From Vandiemenella viatica (taxonomy: Eukaryota; Arthropoda; Insecta; Orthoptera; Morabidae), in NCBI GenBank assembly GCA_031002005.1, contig JARYHS010011408.1, positions 220,451,473 to 220,515,472 of the forward strand: DNA of 64,000 nt, written 5' to 3'. A program made the translations under genes and the position numbers. Every line of letters begins with the position of its first letter. Position 1 is the stretch's first letter. Under the pieces are notes generated by a model, which did not search any database, was not told the DNA's origin, and saw nothing but the letters and a program-made list of their open reading frames with translations. This document shows, piece after piece, positions 9,055 through 18,619 of the stretch.

Positions 9055-10415
9055 TCAATCCAAATTCTTTACAAACACCAACGCAGTCGTGGGTTCCAGC
9101 TAATAAAAAAATAAAAATTAAACCAAAGAATCTATGAAGTTAAGCATCATCTGGTTAACAGTGCTATTTAATTAGTGGAGATGAATTCAAGGAAAAGATG
9201 GTAATAGGAGAGAAAAATAACAACTGGGTATTATCTTAAACTAGCCCTAAAGCATGTCAAAAATGAAGGGTTTAACGGAGTGTAATGGTAATTTATTTCT
9301 CTGCAGTTGCTTAACTAAATAAAATTGTTATAAATTAAAGCTCATTGTAATTTATCGTCCTTGTGTTGTAGCATAAAACTTCAGCTGTTAACTTGGTTAT
9401 ATTTCAGCATAACGACAATCTCCGCTAACATTGCCGCTAGAAAAGCAAATCTTCAATCACACGTGTATTAATACATTCCTTGTATCGCATGTCAGTGTCG
9501 TCATGCATCGCGATATAAACTTGATCCCAAATTTTCACAGGATCTTACACCTTTCTTTCTTATTACCTGTGATGAAGATTGATGTTTTAACAGCTGACAC
9601 AGCTTACATCGGCTGAAATAATGACCCCAGTGAAAACGAAGGATGCTAAAAATAAATCTTAACAATGCCACATAATATTTAATTGTGGTTTAGGCCACGT
9701 ACATCGCGATCAATTTGGAACTTCTTTCATTCAAACCATGTAATAATTTCAGTAAAACAACTGATGATTAATATGCCAATTTAAACACAATACATACTTT
9801 TCTTTCAGCGTCCTGACAGTTCATTTCTTAGCAATTGCTTTACTAAATAGAATTGTTATAAAATAAAATTCAATGTAATTCCTCGTGCATTGTGCTGTAG
9901 CAAAAGTTTTTTGTTTCCATCTAGGTTCAGGTTGCATTTCAACCTAACCACACACTGTGCTAACCTTGCCACCAGAAAAACAATACTTCAATCTGACGCA
10001 TATTAATACATGTATTGTATCGCATTTTAGTGGCCATAATGCATCGCGATATAAATTTGATCAAAAATTTTCAAGGGTTTTTACACTTTTTTTGTTATCC
10101 GTGATTCGGACTGACATTACAACGTTTGAATGGATGACAGTTACATGTTGCTGAAATAATAGACTCAGTAATATAGCTCAGTGAAAACAAAGGAAATTAA
10201 AACAAATCTTATAAACTTACATTATGACACGTAATATTTGTTTTAATTGTAGTGTAGGCTGCACAGATCGCAATCAGTGTGCAACCATTTCCGTTCAAAC
10301 TATTTAATAATTTCAATAATAGAACACTAAATTATTATAATTTTTTTTTTAAAAAAAAGAAACTAAATTATTCATGCCCTCTGCTGAAATGTCAAATACC
10401 AGTTGTAATTATGAC

Positions 10416-11901
10416 TAGTGTTGCAAACTGAAAAAAAAAAATGTTTTTTTCAGCTTTGTGAAAAAAAAAACTTAGCACCCGTGTTTTTTTTTCTAAATTT
10501 TTTTTTTTTTCAGAAAACAATATATTTGATAAATTATAGTTTTATTTAATGAACTTCCATTTTACAAGTGTGTTTTAAGTCTTACTGAATCATATAATGT
10601 CTCACATAATGATTCATAAGTGTATCTATATAGGTAACATAATTTTATTCATCCTCTATGTCAGTACCATATTCACTAGTATTAGCACTACCAACACTAG
10701 TTCGATCGGTGTCGGAATTTTCTGTCTCTTCTTCTGTCTCCTCTAGATCCATAACTTCAGAAATAGTTAAATTTTCTTTTGCTGGTTGTTCTTTTTTATT
10801 ATTTTTTATTTATCAATCTTGTTCCATGGATCCCTGCTGAGGATTGTACGCAAAAGATTTTGAGATTGCAATTTTAAATTGTGAGCAAAGTACACACTGT
10901 GCATAAAGACTGCGCCGATAGTTCTGTATTACGGTCTTTTAAGTTTGAATTAAAATCTATTATCAAACAAAATAGTTGCTTTACTTCTTTTCAATCATTT
11001 GTTTACACCAACGGTTGCAAGGAAATGATTCATAATTAGGGACCGTGCACAAACTACGTGGGTCGGTCCAGAGGGAGGAGGGGTTAGCTGGAAGGCTAAA
11101 CTGGGCTACTTGGGGAGGGGGGGGGGGGGTTCGAGCCAGGCCACGTAACTTTCCTTCCGTAACATTTTTCACAGTTAAAATGAGGAACTGAACCACAACA
11201 GCATGTGAGTATTTATTTCCCTCAGTTAATTATATCCGTATGTAATTTACAATAGTTTGACAAGAGAAAACAGAAAAAAATATCTTCTGGAATCAAAACG
11301 GAAGAAAGCTACGTGCTACATGAGCGGGGGGGGGGGGGGGGGGGGGAGGCAAAAGCCACGTAGGGCTATGTGGGGAAGAGGGAGGGTTCACAGGAGGCCA
11401 AAATGGAGCTATGTGGTTTATGCACGCTCCCTTACTTACAATTTAATGAGTCAGTACCACTATACACTATACTCTGAGAGTTAACAAGTATACGAATATA
11501 AAGAAAGACCAATAAGTAATAAAAAGAGGCAAAAAACCGTGGATAAATTTTAAATTCCTAATTTTTTTAAAAGAGCTGTAGGTAATTTTGTAGGGCTGGC
11601 AGCACTATTTCAAATAGCAAGTATCAGTCCAAACAATGAGGAATGGGGATTCCTTCTCGCGCAACCTAGTCTCTTCGGGAAATCCCCGTTCATAAAGAAA
11701 ATTTCAGTCAATTTTGCCAATATTTTCGTAATTTTTTTTCCTACTGAACCAGAAAAATATAGTAGATTTTAAAGTAAGATAAGTACTTAGAATAAACTCT
11801 AAAACAGTCATTTTAAACGATAACTGCTTTACAAATTTGAGATTTAGTAGTTGTGAAAAAAACGTGTTCCAGAAAAAAAACATGTTTTTTTTACAACACT
11901 A
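10416..11901. mobile_element. hAT-type transposon copy 1 (non-autonomous)
   Basis: The ends read TAGTGTTGCAAACTG at 10416 and, inverted, TAGTGTTGTAA at 11901. Both flanks are ATTATGAC (10408-10415 and 11902-11909), an exact 8-bp target duplication typical of hAT elements. The interior matches the second copy at 55113-56240 in opposite orientation. It contains poly-A/poly-T-rich subterminal zones and a nested MITE (11039-11431). No complete transposase frame is present. Confidence 0.9.
11039..11431. mobile_element. MITE nested in hAT copy 1 (393 bp, TTA target)
   Basis: The left end reads GGGACCGTGCACAAACTACG and the right end, inverted, GGGAGCGTGCATAAACCACA. It is flanked by TTA at 11036-11038 and 11432-11434. 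The other hAT copy has an uninterrupted site here (around 55642-55660), so insertion happened after the two copies separated. Two long G-tracts (about 11118-11130 and 11324-11346) lie inside. A Harbinger-like origin is suggested by the 3-bp TTA target. Confidence 0.85.
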
Positions 11902-12229
11902 ATTATGACCCCTGCTGAGTAGCAATTTAATCAAAACTTTCACTAACATTGATGCTCGAAAATTAAAGCCTTTATATTGAATATCTGTGGACAAAGAATT
12001 TAAGAAATACTTCTATATATCAAAAGAATATTTGGTAAATATAAGCATCTAATGATTGATATGTCGATTTAAACGCAATACGTACTTTTATTTCAGTGTT
12101 CTGTCAGTTAATTTATTCGAGGATGCTTAGAAATGTTATCAAATAACGTGCATAACCTAGAACAAAGGTGTAAAGCGTGACGTCATAGCGCAAAGAGCTT
12201 AGTGTGATGTCATGGCATGACAGATGACC

Positions 12230-13012
12230 AAGAGTTGCTTAGTATAAGTGTAGATTGAGACTGGATAGTTGCCTTGTGCCCAGTCTGTATTGGTAGGTGA
12301 GTTCCCACCTTTGAGTTCAGAAGAGCTGCTGCTATATGGGAAGATTGATAACACAGACTGTGAAACAAGAATTAAAATTACTGGTCTTGTGGTGATTGGG
12401 TGCTTTGGTTCTAGGTGAATTCTGCCAGTCAGTGGCTATTCATTCTTACGGCTAGTGTATTGGTGGTCAAACCTGTATATGAAGCTTCAGTGGTTGCACT
12501 TTAAATGGTATATTACATGAGAAGTTTTGCAGGTTGTTTGTCGTATGATGGGATATCTTTCCCCGGTGACAGGGTTGGTAAAAGTGATGGAGGCGTGGTG
12601 TATGTTTCACATCTTGCAGTGGGATCTGTTGCATGAGAAAGAGACTTGAGGCTATCTGATGGGATAAGGAAGACTATATTTGTGGAATTAGGAGTTGGCT
12701 GAGGTTAGGTGTCCTGCTGAAACAAGTTCTGTGAGTAGTGGGGATGATTTTGGGAAGAAAGACTCTCATTCATGGGCAGGTTTGCAGGAAATCATAACCC
12801 TGTTAAGGGGTTCTGGTGATGGATCTGAGGACTGGGTAGTATTGTGCGACTGGATTATGGTTGGTTTTTTGAGAGCTTAAGGTGGTTGATGGGCTGAGTG
12901 GGTTGTGTTGTTGCCCGTAAAAGTTGTTTGTGAGTCAAAGTCGGAGGGTAGTTGTGCGGTATCAGCGCTTGTGATATGTTGTTTGACTACTGTGAGAGGG
13001 ACTGTTGGCCAT
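12230..13012 (-). pseudogene. PLE C-terminal coding remnant (minus strand)
   Basis: The minus-strand sequence follows the PLE at 40348-41130 block by block. It covers the region after the RT through the Cys-rich linker and the GIY-YIG nuclease, ending at the same CAACTATCC.../stop region near 12270. Many indels remove any long frame. The upstream end stops abruptly at 13012, where a plus-strand PLE tail begins. Confidence 0.7.
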
Positions 13013-13325
13013 CTCCCATGACACCAATAATTTTAATTCTCTATAATCCCAAATCGCCGCAGCTCCTCCGAACTCAAAAGGTGGGGAACTTGCCTACCAG
13101 AATGAACTAGGCATGAGGCAATTATCTGATCTCAATAAAGAACAATATTCATTCGTTATTGCCTCCTCCCCTCCTCTCCATACTCTCCTTGCTTCCACCC
13201 CACTACCTAAATTAATGTTTAGCTTCATAGATTCTTTTGCTTAATTTTTTACTTATTTATTTTTGTTCATTTATATTTTCATTTTTAACAATTTATTTTA
13301 TTATTTTGCTCTCCACTCATCTGAG

Positions 13326-13367
<42 letters not shown>

Positions 13368-13700
13368 GTATATTAACTAGTAAAATTTTTTAACAAATTT
13401 CTGTTTCGTGTTAATACTAGGTACCCTTTGTTATATTTATTCATTTTATCATCATCTTTGATATGAATATATGATCTCAGAGTTTCCCAAGATATCGATA
13501 GTCCACTTCTTAACAGTTCACCCCTACCACTTGCTCCCCTCCCCCCTTTTCTTCCACTGCCTAGCCAGTCATGGTGTAACCTTTAGTGTGTCCATATCTC
13601 TAGAATCAAATGGCTCATTCTCCAGTGCATGAATAAGGTTTTATACCAAAATATTGTATTCTTGTTTGTTACACACTTGTCACAGCCCTCAACTATCGTA
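13013..13700 (+). mobile_element. PLE 3' end and tail (plus strand), joined head-to-head to the preceding copy
   Basis: From 13013 the plus strand gives CATCTCCCATGACACCAATA, the same nuclease C-terminus block found at 914-940. This is followed by ...GAACTCAAAAGGTGGGGAAC and the AT-rich PLE tail with a (TA)n tract at about 13331-13366. The tail ends near the TTATACCAAAATATTG block at about 13639. Together with 12230-13012 it forms a truncated inverted PLE pair. Confidence 0.65.
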
Positions 13701-14981
13701 AATGAAGAGTTATTTTCCTTGTCCTTTGTTATTAATATTACAGTTTAAATTAGTTCCATTATGGAAATGAATGGGCATAAAAAAAAATTATGTTTTCCGT
13801 AGAAGGCAGTAACACAGGTATTCTTGTTTATTATTACTTAACATGTGTAGGCAAATGGTTTTATTATTAGTTAATACATTAAGGTATGTGTAGAAATATA
13901 CAAAATCGTGCTCGACTTTTGTTAGTACATTAGCAGTGGAATATAATAGATATATACACTGCCATTTGTGGAAAGGGAAATAGCTGTTGCCTGGAATACT
14001 GGTGATACCAATTATAACTGACTCACCAGAAAAACTTTTTGCTGCCATTTGTAATAAGAGCCTTAGACACTGGTATCGTGAATGAAAGAAATTGTTGTGG
14101 ATGGATAAAGGATGAAATTACTGTTACATGGACAGTTTAACATTGCTGATTCTGTGTGGATTGGCTGTAGGAAATACTGTAAAGGATACTGTATTCCAAA
14201 CTTGTTGTATGCTGACATGATTTTTTTTTTTTAATTCATTTATGTTGCTGTTATTATTGTTCTGAAATACATATGAGCATGGTGCAGAATGATACTTCGA
14301 ACTTTGTAAAATTTTCAATGAAGTATTACTGTCTACACAGAAATATCTCAGTTCTTTGCTGCTAACTTTACTGCTCTTTGGCTTTGTGCAGAGAAAATCT
14401 AAAATATGGAAGGATTTATACTTGACACTAAAAGTAAAACTGTGAAACTTTAATTGGTAATGATATAGTAAGTCATAAAGATAATGAAAATCAACTATTT
14501 GTCGAATAAGAGTTGAAAAATATCATTTTAATTAAAATAAAAACATGAAAATACATCTGTTAGTCATATTACTTTAAACCCTAATCACAGTTGTTAAGTC
14601 ATGTGACGTGAAACACCATTCAGAGCATGTGACATCAATCCTTCTAAATGCCAATTTTGATCCCATTTGTTTAATCTCTGTTGACAATCTATGTATTTAA
14701 AGGTAATTTATTTCTGGTTACCAATCCAAGCAACATTTGCAAACTGGATTTTCCAAAGCAAATGGCTCTAATTTTCTCAAAATTGATACGATGATTCTGG
14801 AATGTTTTTCGCATCAAACAGTGATTTCTTCTCAGCAGAAATCCAGCATGTCAAACACTTTTCTCAAAGTGTATGCACTGAAAGTTGAAAGTGCAGTTTT
14901 GTACTGAAAAGTATATTATTTTCATATAATTCAAAAAGTTACTTAAGAATAAAGTCAATATTGCTATATTTGAATTTTATG
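13701..14981. other. No recognisable feature
   Basis: This is AT-rich DNA. Short open frames at 13788-14048 and 14124-14318 (minus) show no domain or codon bias that would support a gene. It is probably KCMF1 intron. Confidence 0.5.
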
Positions 14982-14989
14982 CTCTAGAG

Positions 14990-15734
14990 CAACGGTTCCC
15001 AACGTTTATTGGTACACGATCCACTTTTAAGTAAAAAATTTCTTTGCGACCCACCTAATATGAGATTCTATCTAATATCAGAATGGAAACTGTTGTATGA
15101 CCTCGATACGCTATCGACTATCCTATCCTACGAAAAGGTACATTTTCGTGCAAAGGATATACTATCAACAAAAACAAGAATTGATAATACATAAAACAAC
15201 AAACATATTAAAGACCGGGAGGTGGCTGCACAGACCATCACCTCACCGAGTTGACTGCTAAATTCCATGATTAAGCGCATTAAATCTACTCTCAATCGAA
15301 ACAATAACTCACTCTCACAAGCAGAGAAAGACTGTTTCGATCAAAGACTTTGGTTTCGATTCAAAAATAAACAAGAAAACGAAAATGAGACAAGTAACAT
15401 TGCAGGTGGCGTGTGCACGCATCTCCGCTCTAGAGCGGTGCTGGAGAGCAGGTGTTCAGGGGTTGCCATAACTATTGCGTGATTGCTGCCGCTGTTATAT
15501 CTCACAATGAGGTTGTTGCATAATACTGGCTGATTCTTTAAGAAAACTTTTTTTCTTTTAATTTAAGCTAATAGCTTTCATGATTATTGCACTTGCAAAA
15601 TATTGTGTTTAATTTTTTAAATAGATAAAATAAAAGATATATTTTTGTCGCAAAAACCTCGATTGTTCTGCGACCCACCAAAACACACGCCGCGACCCAC
15701 CAGTGGGTCGCGACCCATAGGTTGGGAACCGCTG
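14990..15734. mobile_element. Short hAT element (745 bp) with 8-bp target duplication
   Basis: The left end reads CAACGGTTCCCAACG and the right end, inverted, CAGCGGTTCCCAACC. Both flanks are CTCTAGAG (14982-14989 and 15735-15742). A CGACCCAC motif recurs inside near both ends. The TIR style CAGNGGTTCCCAA and the 8-bp duplication are standard for hAT. Short internal frames (15009-15194, 15267-15482) have no recognisable transposase domain. Confidence 0.9.
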
Positions 15735-15742
15735 CTCTAGAG

Positions 15743-16479
15743 GATAGATTTCAGAAACTTATATATCCTAGAAAGTTAGCACAGGCATTAAGTGGATTGT
15801 CTAGTGGTCTGACTAATTTTAACATGTTATAAAGATGGTGCATCTACAGAAGTACACATTACATAATCTCCAGAGTCATAATTTATTTATTGATAGCCAT
15901 TTAAGTTTATCACAGGAAAACATATATTAAGGTACGCAGTTTATTGAACATGATAAAATATGAAGTAAAAACTTGCAACAAAATAATTTTCACATACATC
16001 AAAGATTTTGTAAATAAATATGCTGTATTATGTCATTCAAGTTTTAGTAACTTTTCCTGCAAGTTCACTTTTTTTTAAAGTTTAAATTGATCTGTTTACA
16101 AATTGGTGCACTATAAAACACTTGTAAACTGTAAGATTTGTAACATCAACGAAAATTCCAAACTACTCAAATGTTTAAAACTGCACATGCATAATATTTT
16201 CAGGGTCTTTTATCAATCACAAACTGAAAAGTCACGTTGTGTCTTCCTGTAATGGAAGAACTGTTGGTGTACTTACTGGTCTGATGATATTCATGGTTCT
16301 TCAGAAACATGGTTTGGAAAGTGCAGTTCTTTATGCTCCATCATATTTATTTTAATTTTACTCATTTATCATTTAATGGTTCCAATAATTTTTGAATAGG
16401 ATATTGTAGAGAAAGCAGAACATAAATATGTTTAAAATTGTGCCCTAAGCTGGTTCCAAAACTAGCCATTCAGATGTTT
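15743..16479. other. No recognisable feature
   Basis: This is AT-rich DNA upstream of the KCMF1 zinc-finger exon, with no ORF of note. It is interpreted as intron. Confidence 0.5.
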
Positions 16480-16600
16480 TTTTTTTTTTTTTTACGTGGT
16501 TTCCCTAAGTCATTCCTGGCAAATGATGGGATAATTCCTTCAGAAGGCCATGGCCAAATTTCTTCCATTTTACTTCCCCCCACTATTTTCTTGGCTTTAA
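16480..16600 (+). mobile_element. SINE body remnant
   Basis: ACGTGGTTTCCCTAAGTCAT is followed by GGCAAATGATGGGATAATTC and AAGGCCATGGCCAAATTTCT. This reproduces the body of the tRNA-SINE seen complete at 21915-22140 and 35283-35479. The tRNA-like head is missing. Confidence 0.65.
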
Positions 16601-16859
16601 TAATTCAAACCTGGTGAGGGTGGGGGACCATGCACATTTTATATAGTAATTTTTCTGATGAGGGCATGATAGTGAGATGCGTATGGTAATATGTCATTAG
16701 CGAGTGGTTGTAACTAAAAGTGGCTCTAAATGAGGTACCAAAGTGAAATTTTAAGATTATTGCTAAGCATGTTGTATATAATAAACTGTCAATTGAATGT
16801 TATAATTCAGGTCTCATGTTGTTTGGATACCATATATTATTGAAATTCTTTTCCTACAG

Positions 16860-16964
16860 GTTTGCCCAATTTGTGCATCACTGCCTGGTGGAGACCCGAA
16901 CTTGGTGACTGATGACTTTGCTGGTCATTTGACCTTGGAACACCGTAGTGGCCCTCGGGACCTG
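16860..16964 (+). CDS. KCMF1: KCMF1-type E3 ubiquitin ligase, zinc-finger exon (35 codons)
   Basis: The exon follows a pyrimidine-rich tract and ...TTTCCTACAG, so the acceptor AG is at 16858-16859. It is 105 bp, phase 0 at both ends. The translation begins VCPICASLPGGDPNLVTDDF and continues AGHLTLEHRSGPRDL. CPIC and the H...H pair of AGHLTLEH form the second C2H2 finger of KCMF1, a RING-less E3 ligase of the cytoplasm/lysosome pathway with an N-terminal ZZ finger. The next expected residues, DEPTG, begin exactly at 29583. The downstream boundary is not GT but ATATCCTTT, a U12-type AT donor. Upstream exons (ZZ finger, first C2H2) were not found in 1-16859. Identification rests on recalled KCMF1 orthologue sequence and is strong. 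Confidence 0.93.
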
Positions 16965-16973
16965 ATATCCTTT

Positions 16974-17974
16974 CTAATATCCTTTTCTATACAAATATGC
17001 CCAGTATGAACTATTTTAAAAAATAGATTAATTTAATCAGGATTAATAAATACTCTAATTTTTTTCATGTAAAATAGGTCTATCATTTATGATATAATGG
17101 TATTTCTTTTTTAAAAAAATTGAAGGAAAATCTTTAAATAGAAATTTTTTTACTACCCTTTAATACAGAAGACATCATAAGTGATGTGCTAGGTTTTTCA
17201 CGGTTGTAATTTGTTGGTGGAGGTGGTAGTGTTAAATAAATGAATTATTTATTACAATGTTTTTATCAACTCTTAAGATTTGTGGGTTTTGATTCAAGCA
17301 TGGTTATAAATGTGCATTCTTTGTGCCTGTAAATAGTTTGTCAGCCACATCAAAATTTAAACTTTCCCAAAAAAAGCTTGTTCGTTTCTTTTTGTCAAAT
17401 GTGTTTGGAAGCATGCATTCACACTCTGATTAAAGACTGAAAGATAAAATGTAAGTGATGTATTAGAAGAGAAATAGATTACTTTATTTATGAGACACTT
17501 ATTGTATAAAAGGGAGATTAAGGTAATATTAATGTAATATAAAACTGATTCTTGCTGCAAAGAAAACTAATAGCAAGAAAGAGCTATTAGCTTTCCTTGT
17601 GATCATATTATAAATTCATATATGCTTTTCTAAAGAATGAATTACAAAACTGAGTAAACAATTGCTGAATATATTGATGCTACAAATTTTAAGCAGGTTG
17701 GGATATTTCTTCTAACAGATATCCCACAAATATATATTGAAATTAATATTTCTGCTAGTATTTTATCTCTGTCTTAGGGGAACTGCATTTATAAATGTAA
17801 GATTCTTAGTAGTTACTTGAATGAAATTGTTAGTGCTTGTTAGCTGATAATTTATTATCTGGGTCAGGTCTATCTATATTTTCAGATAGTGGTAACCATA
17901 ATTGAAAGATTTCTTATATGCTAAACAAAACTGATTGGATAATGTAAACAAAGAAACTGCCGTTGAGCACTAAA
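16974..17974. other. Intron sequence without recognisable feature
   Basis: This is AT-rich intron. The 67-codon minus frame at 17357-17560 shows no domain. Confidence 0.5.
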
Positions 17975-18170
17975 AATAAGATAGGATAGGAAAAAATAAC
18001 CCGTCACTTACCACAGATGGTTGGCAGGAGGGCGAGATGAACACATAAAAAACAAATTGCATAATATTTCGGTGAGAAACCTTAGTCATGTGAGAGGCAA
18101 GACATATGGTGGCGAAAGATGCGATCACACCTAGACCCACCACATGAATGAAACAAGGGCGGAACACATA
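17975..18170 (-). mobile_element. PLE tail fragment (minus orientation)
   Basis: On the minus strand: GCCTCTCACATGACTAAGG, TTTCTCACCGAAATATTATG, then a GTGTTCATC block, CCATCTGTGGTAAGTGACGG and TTTTTTCCTATCCTATC. This is the terminal PLE tail in the usual block order, including a GAAATATT that corresponds to the downstream half of the hammerhead-like motif. No coding part is attached. Confidence 0.65.
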
Positions 18171-18361
18171 GGGTGGTAAGTGCTGGGGGTTGGGGATAAG
18201 GTTGAACAGCGATAAAAGTGGAACAGAATAATACCTTTGGCACCTAGTTAAAAAATATTATTAACAAATATAATTTTATTTTGATCGGTTATAGGTGTGA
18301 ATGAATGTATATATATATAGATATGTTAGGAAACAAAGGCGCTAAAAGCGGATATATTGAA

Positions 18362-18602
18362 CATTGGATAGGATAAAAAACCACCACTTACCAAAGAAGG
18401 GGATTCCAGCGGCGTTGGTACACGAAAAAAACACGAACACACAAAGAATAAAATTTTCGAGCATGGCTCTTCCTCAGTAGAAGTGAGAAGGCTGCACGCA
18501 AGCGCTGCCGGCATTTTATTCTTTGTGTGTTCGTGTTTTTTTCGTGTACCAACGCCACTGGAATCCCCTTCTTTGGTAAGTGGTGGTTTTTTTATCCTAT
18601 CC
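18362..18602. repeat. Foldback of PLE tail sequence
   Basis: GGATAGGATAAAAAACCACC at about 18366 is the inverse of the sequence ending at 18601 (GGTGGTTTTTTTATCCTATCC). The arms, about 90 bp each, run in to AAAGAATAAAAT and ATTTTATTCTTT around a roughly 60-nt unique centre. The arms differ by very few bases. The centre carries a hammerhead-like core on the minus strand. The structure sits at the 3' end of the minus-strand PLE at 18620-21560. Confidence 0.85.
18455..18477 (-). ncRNA. Hammerhead-ribozyme-like core
   Basis: On the minus strand, CTGAGGA (plus 18471-18477) is followed by a 4-bp hairpin, GAGC closing on GCTC around CAT, and then GAAA (plus 18455-18458). This is the CUGANGA...GAAA hammerhead core with a compact helix II. 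It lies in the centre of a foldback at the end of a PLE, where hammerhead motifs are known to occur. Helices I and III were not resolved. Confidence 0.5.
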
Positions 18603-18619
18603 ATATATATATAAACTGA

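Larger units (their letters stand above)
9288..12130 (+). repeat. Tandem repeat of about 530 bp (two and a half units), split by a hAT element
   Basis: Unit 1 (about 9288-9815) and unit 2 (from about 9816) share blocks in order: CTAAATAAAATTG at 9315 and CTAAATAGAATTG at 9843; ATGCATCGCGATATAAA at about 9503 and 10039; a TAATAATTTCA block at about 9740 and 10307. A third, deleted unit is visible after the hAT insertion: CACTAACATTGATGCTCGAAAA at about 11941, then ATGATTGATATGTCGATTTA at about 12051. The array resembles an old low-copy satellite. No coding potential was seen. Confidence 0.65.

Noticed and set aside
10658..10840. 60-codon plus frame
   Set aside because: It is the antisense of the acidic open stretch of the hAT family.
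11257..11484. 75-codon frame with a poly-Gly run
   Set aside because: The Gly run is a G-tract inside the MITE; it crosses the MITE boundary and has no domain.
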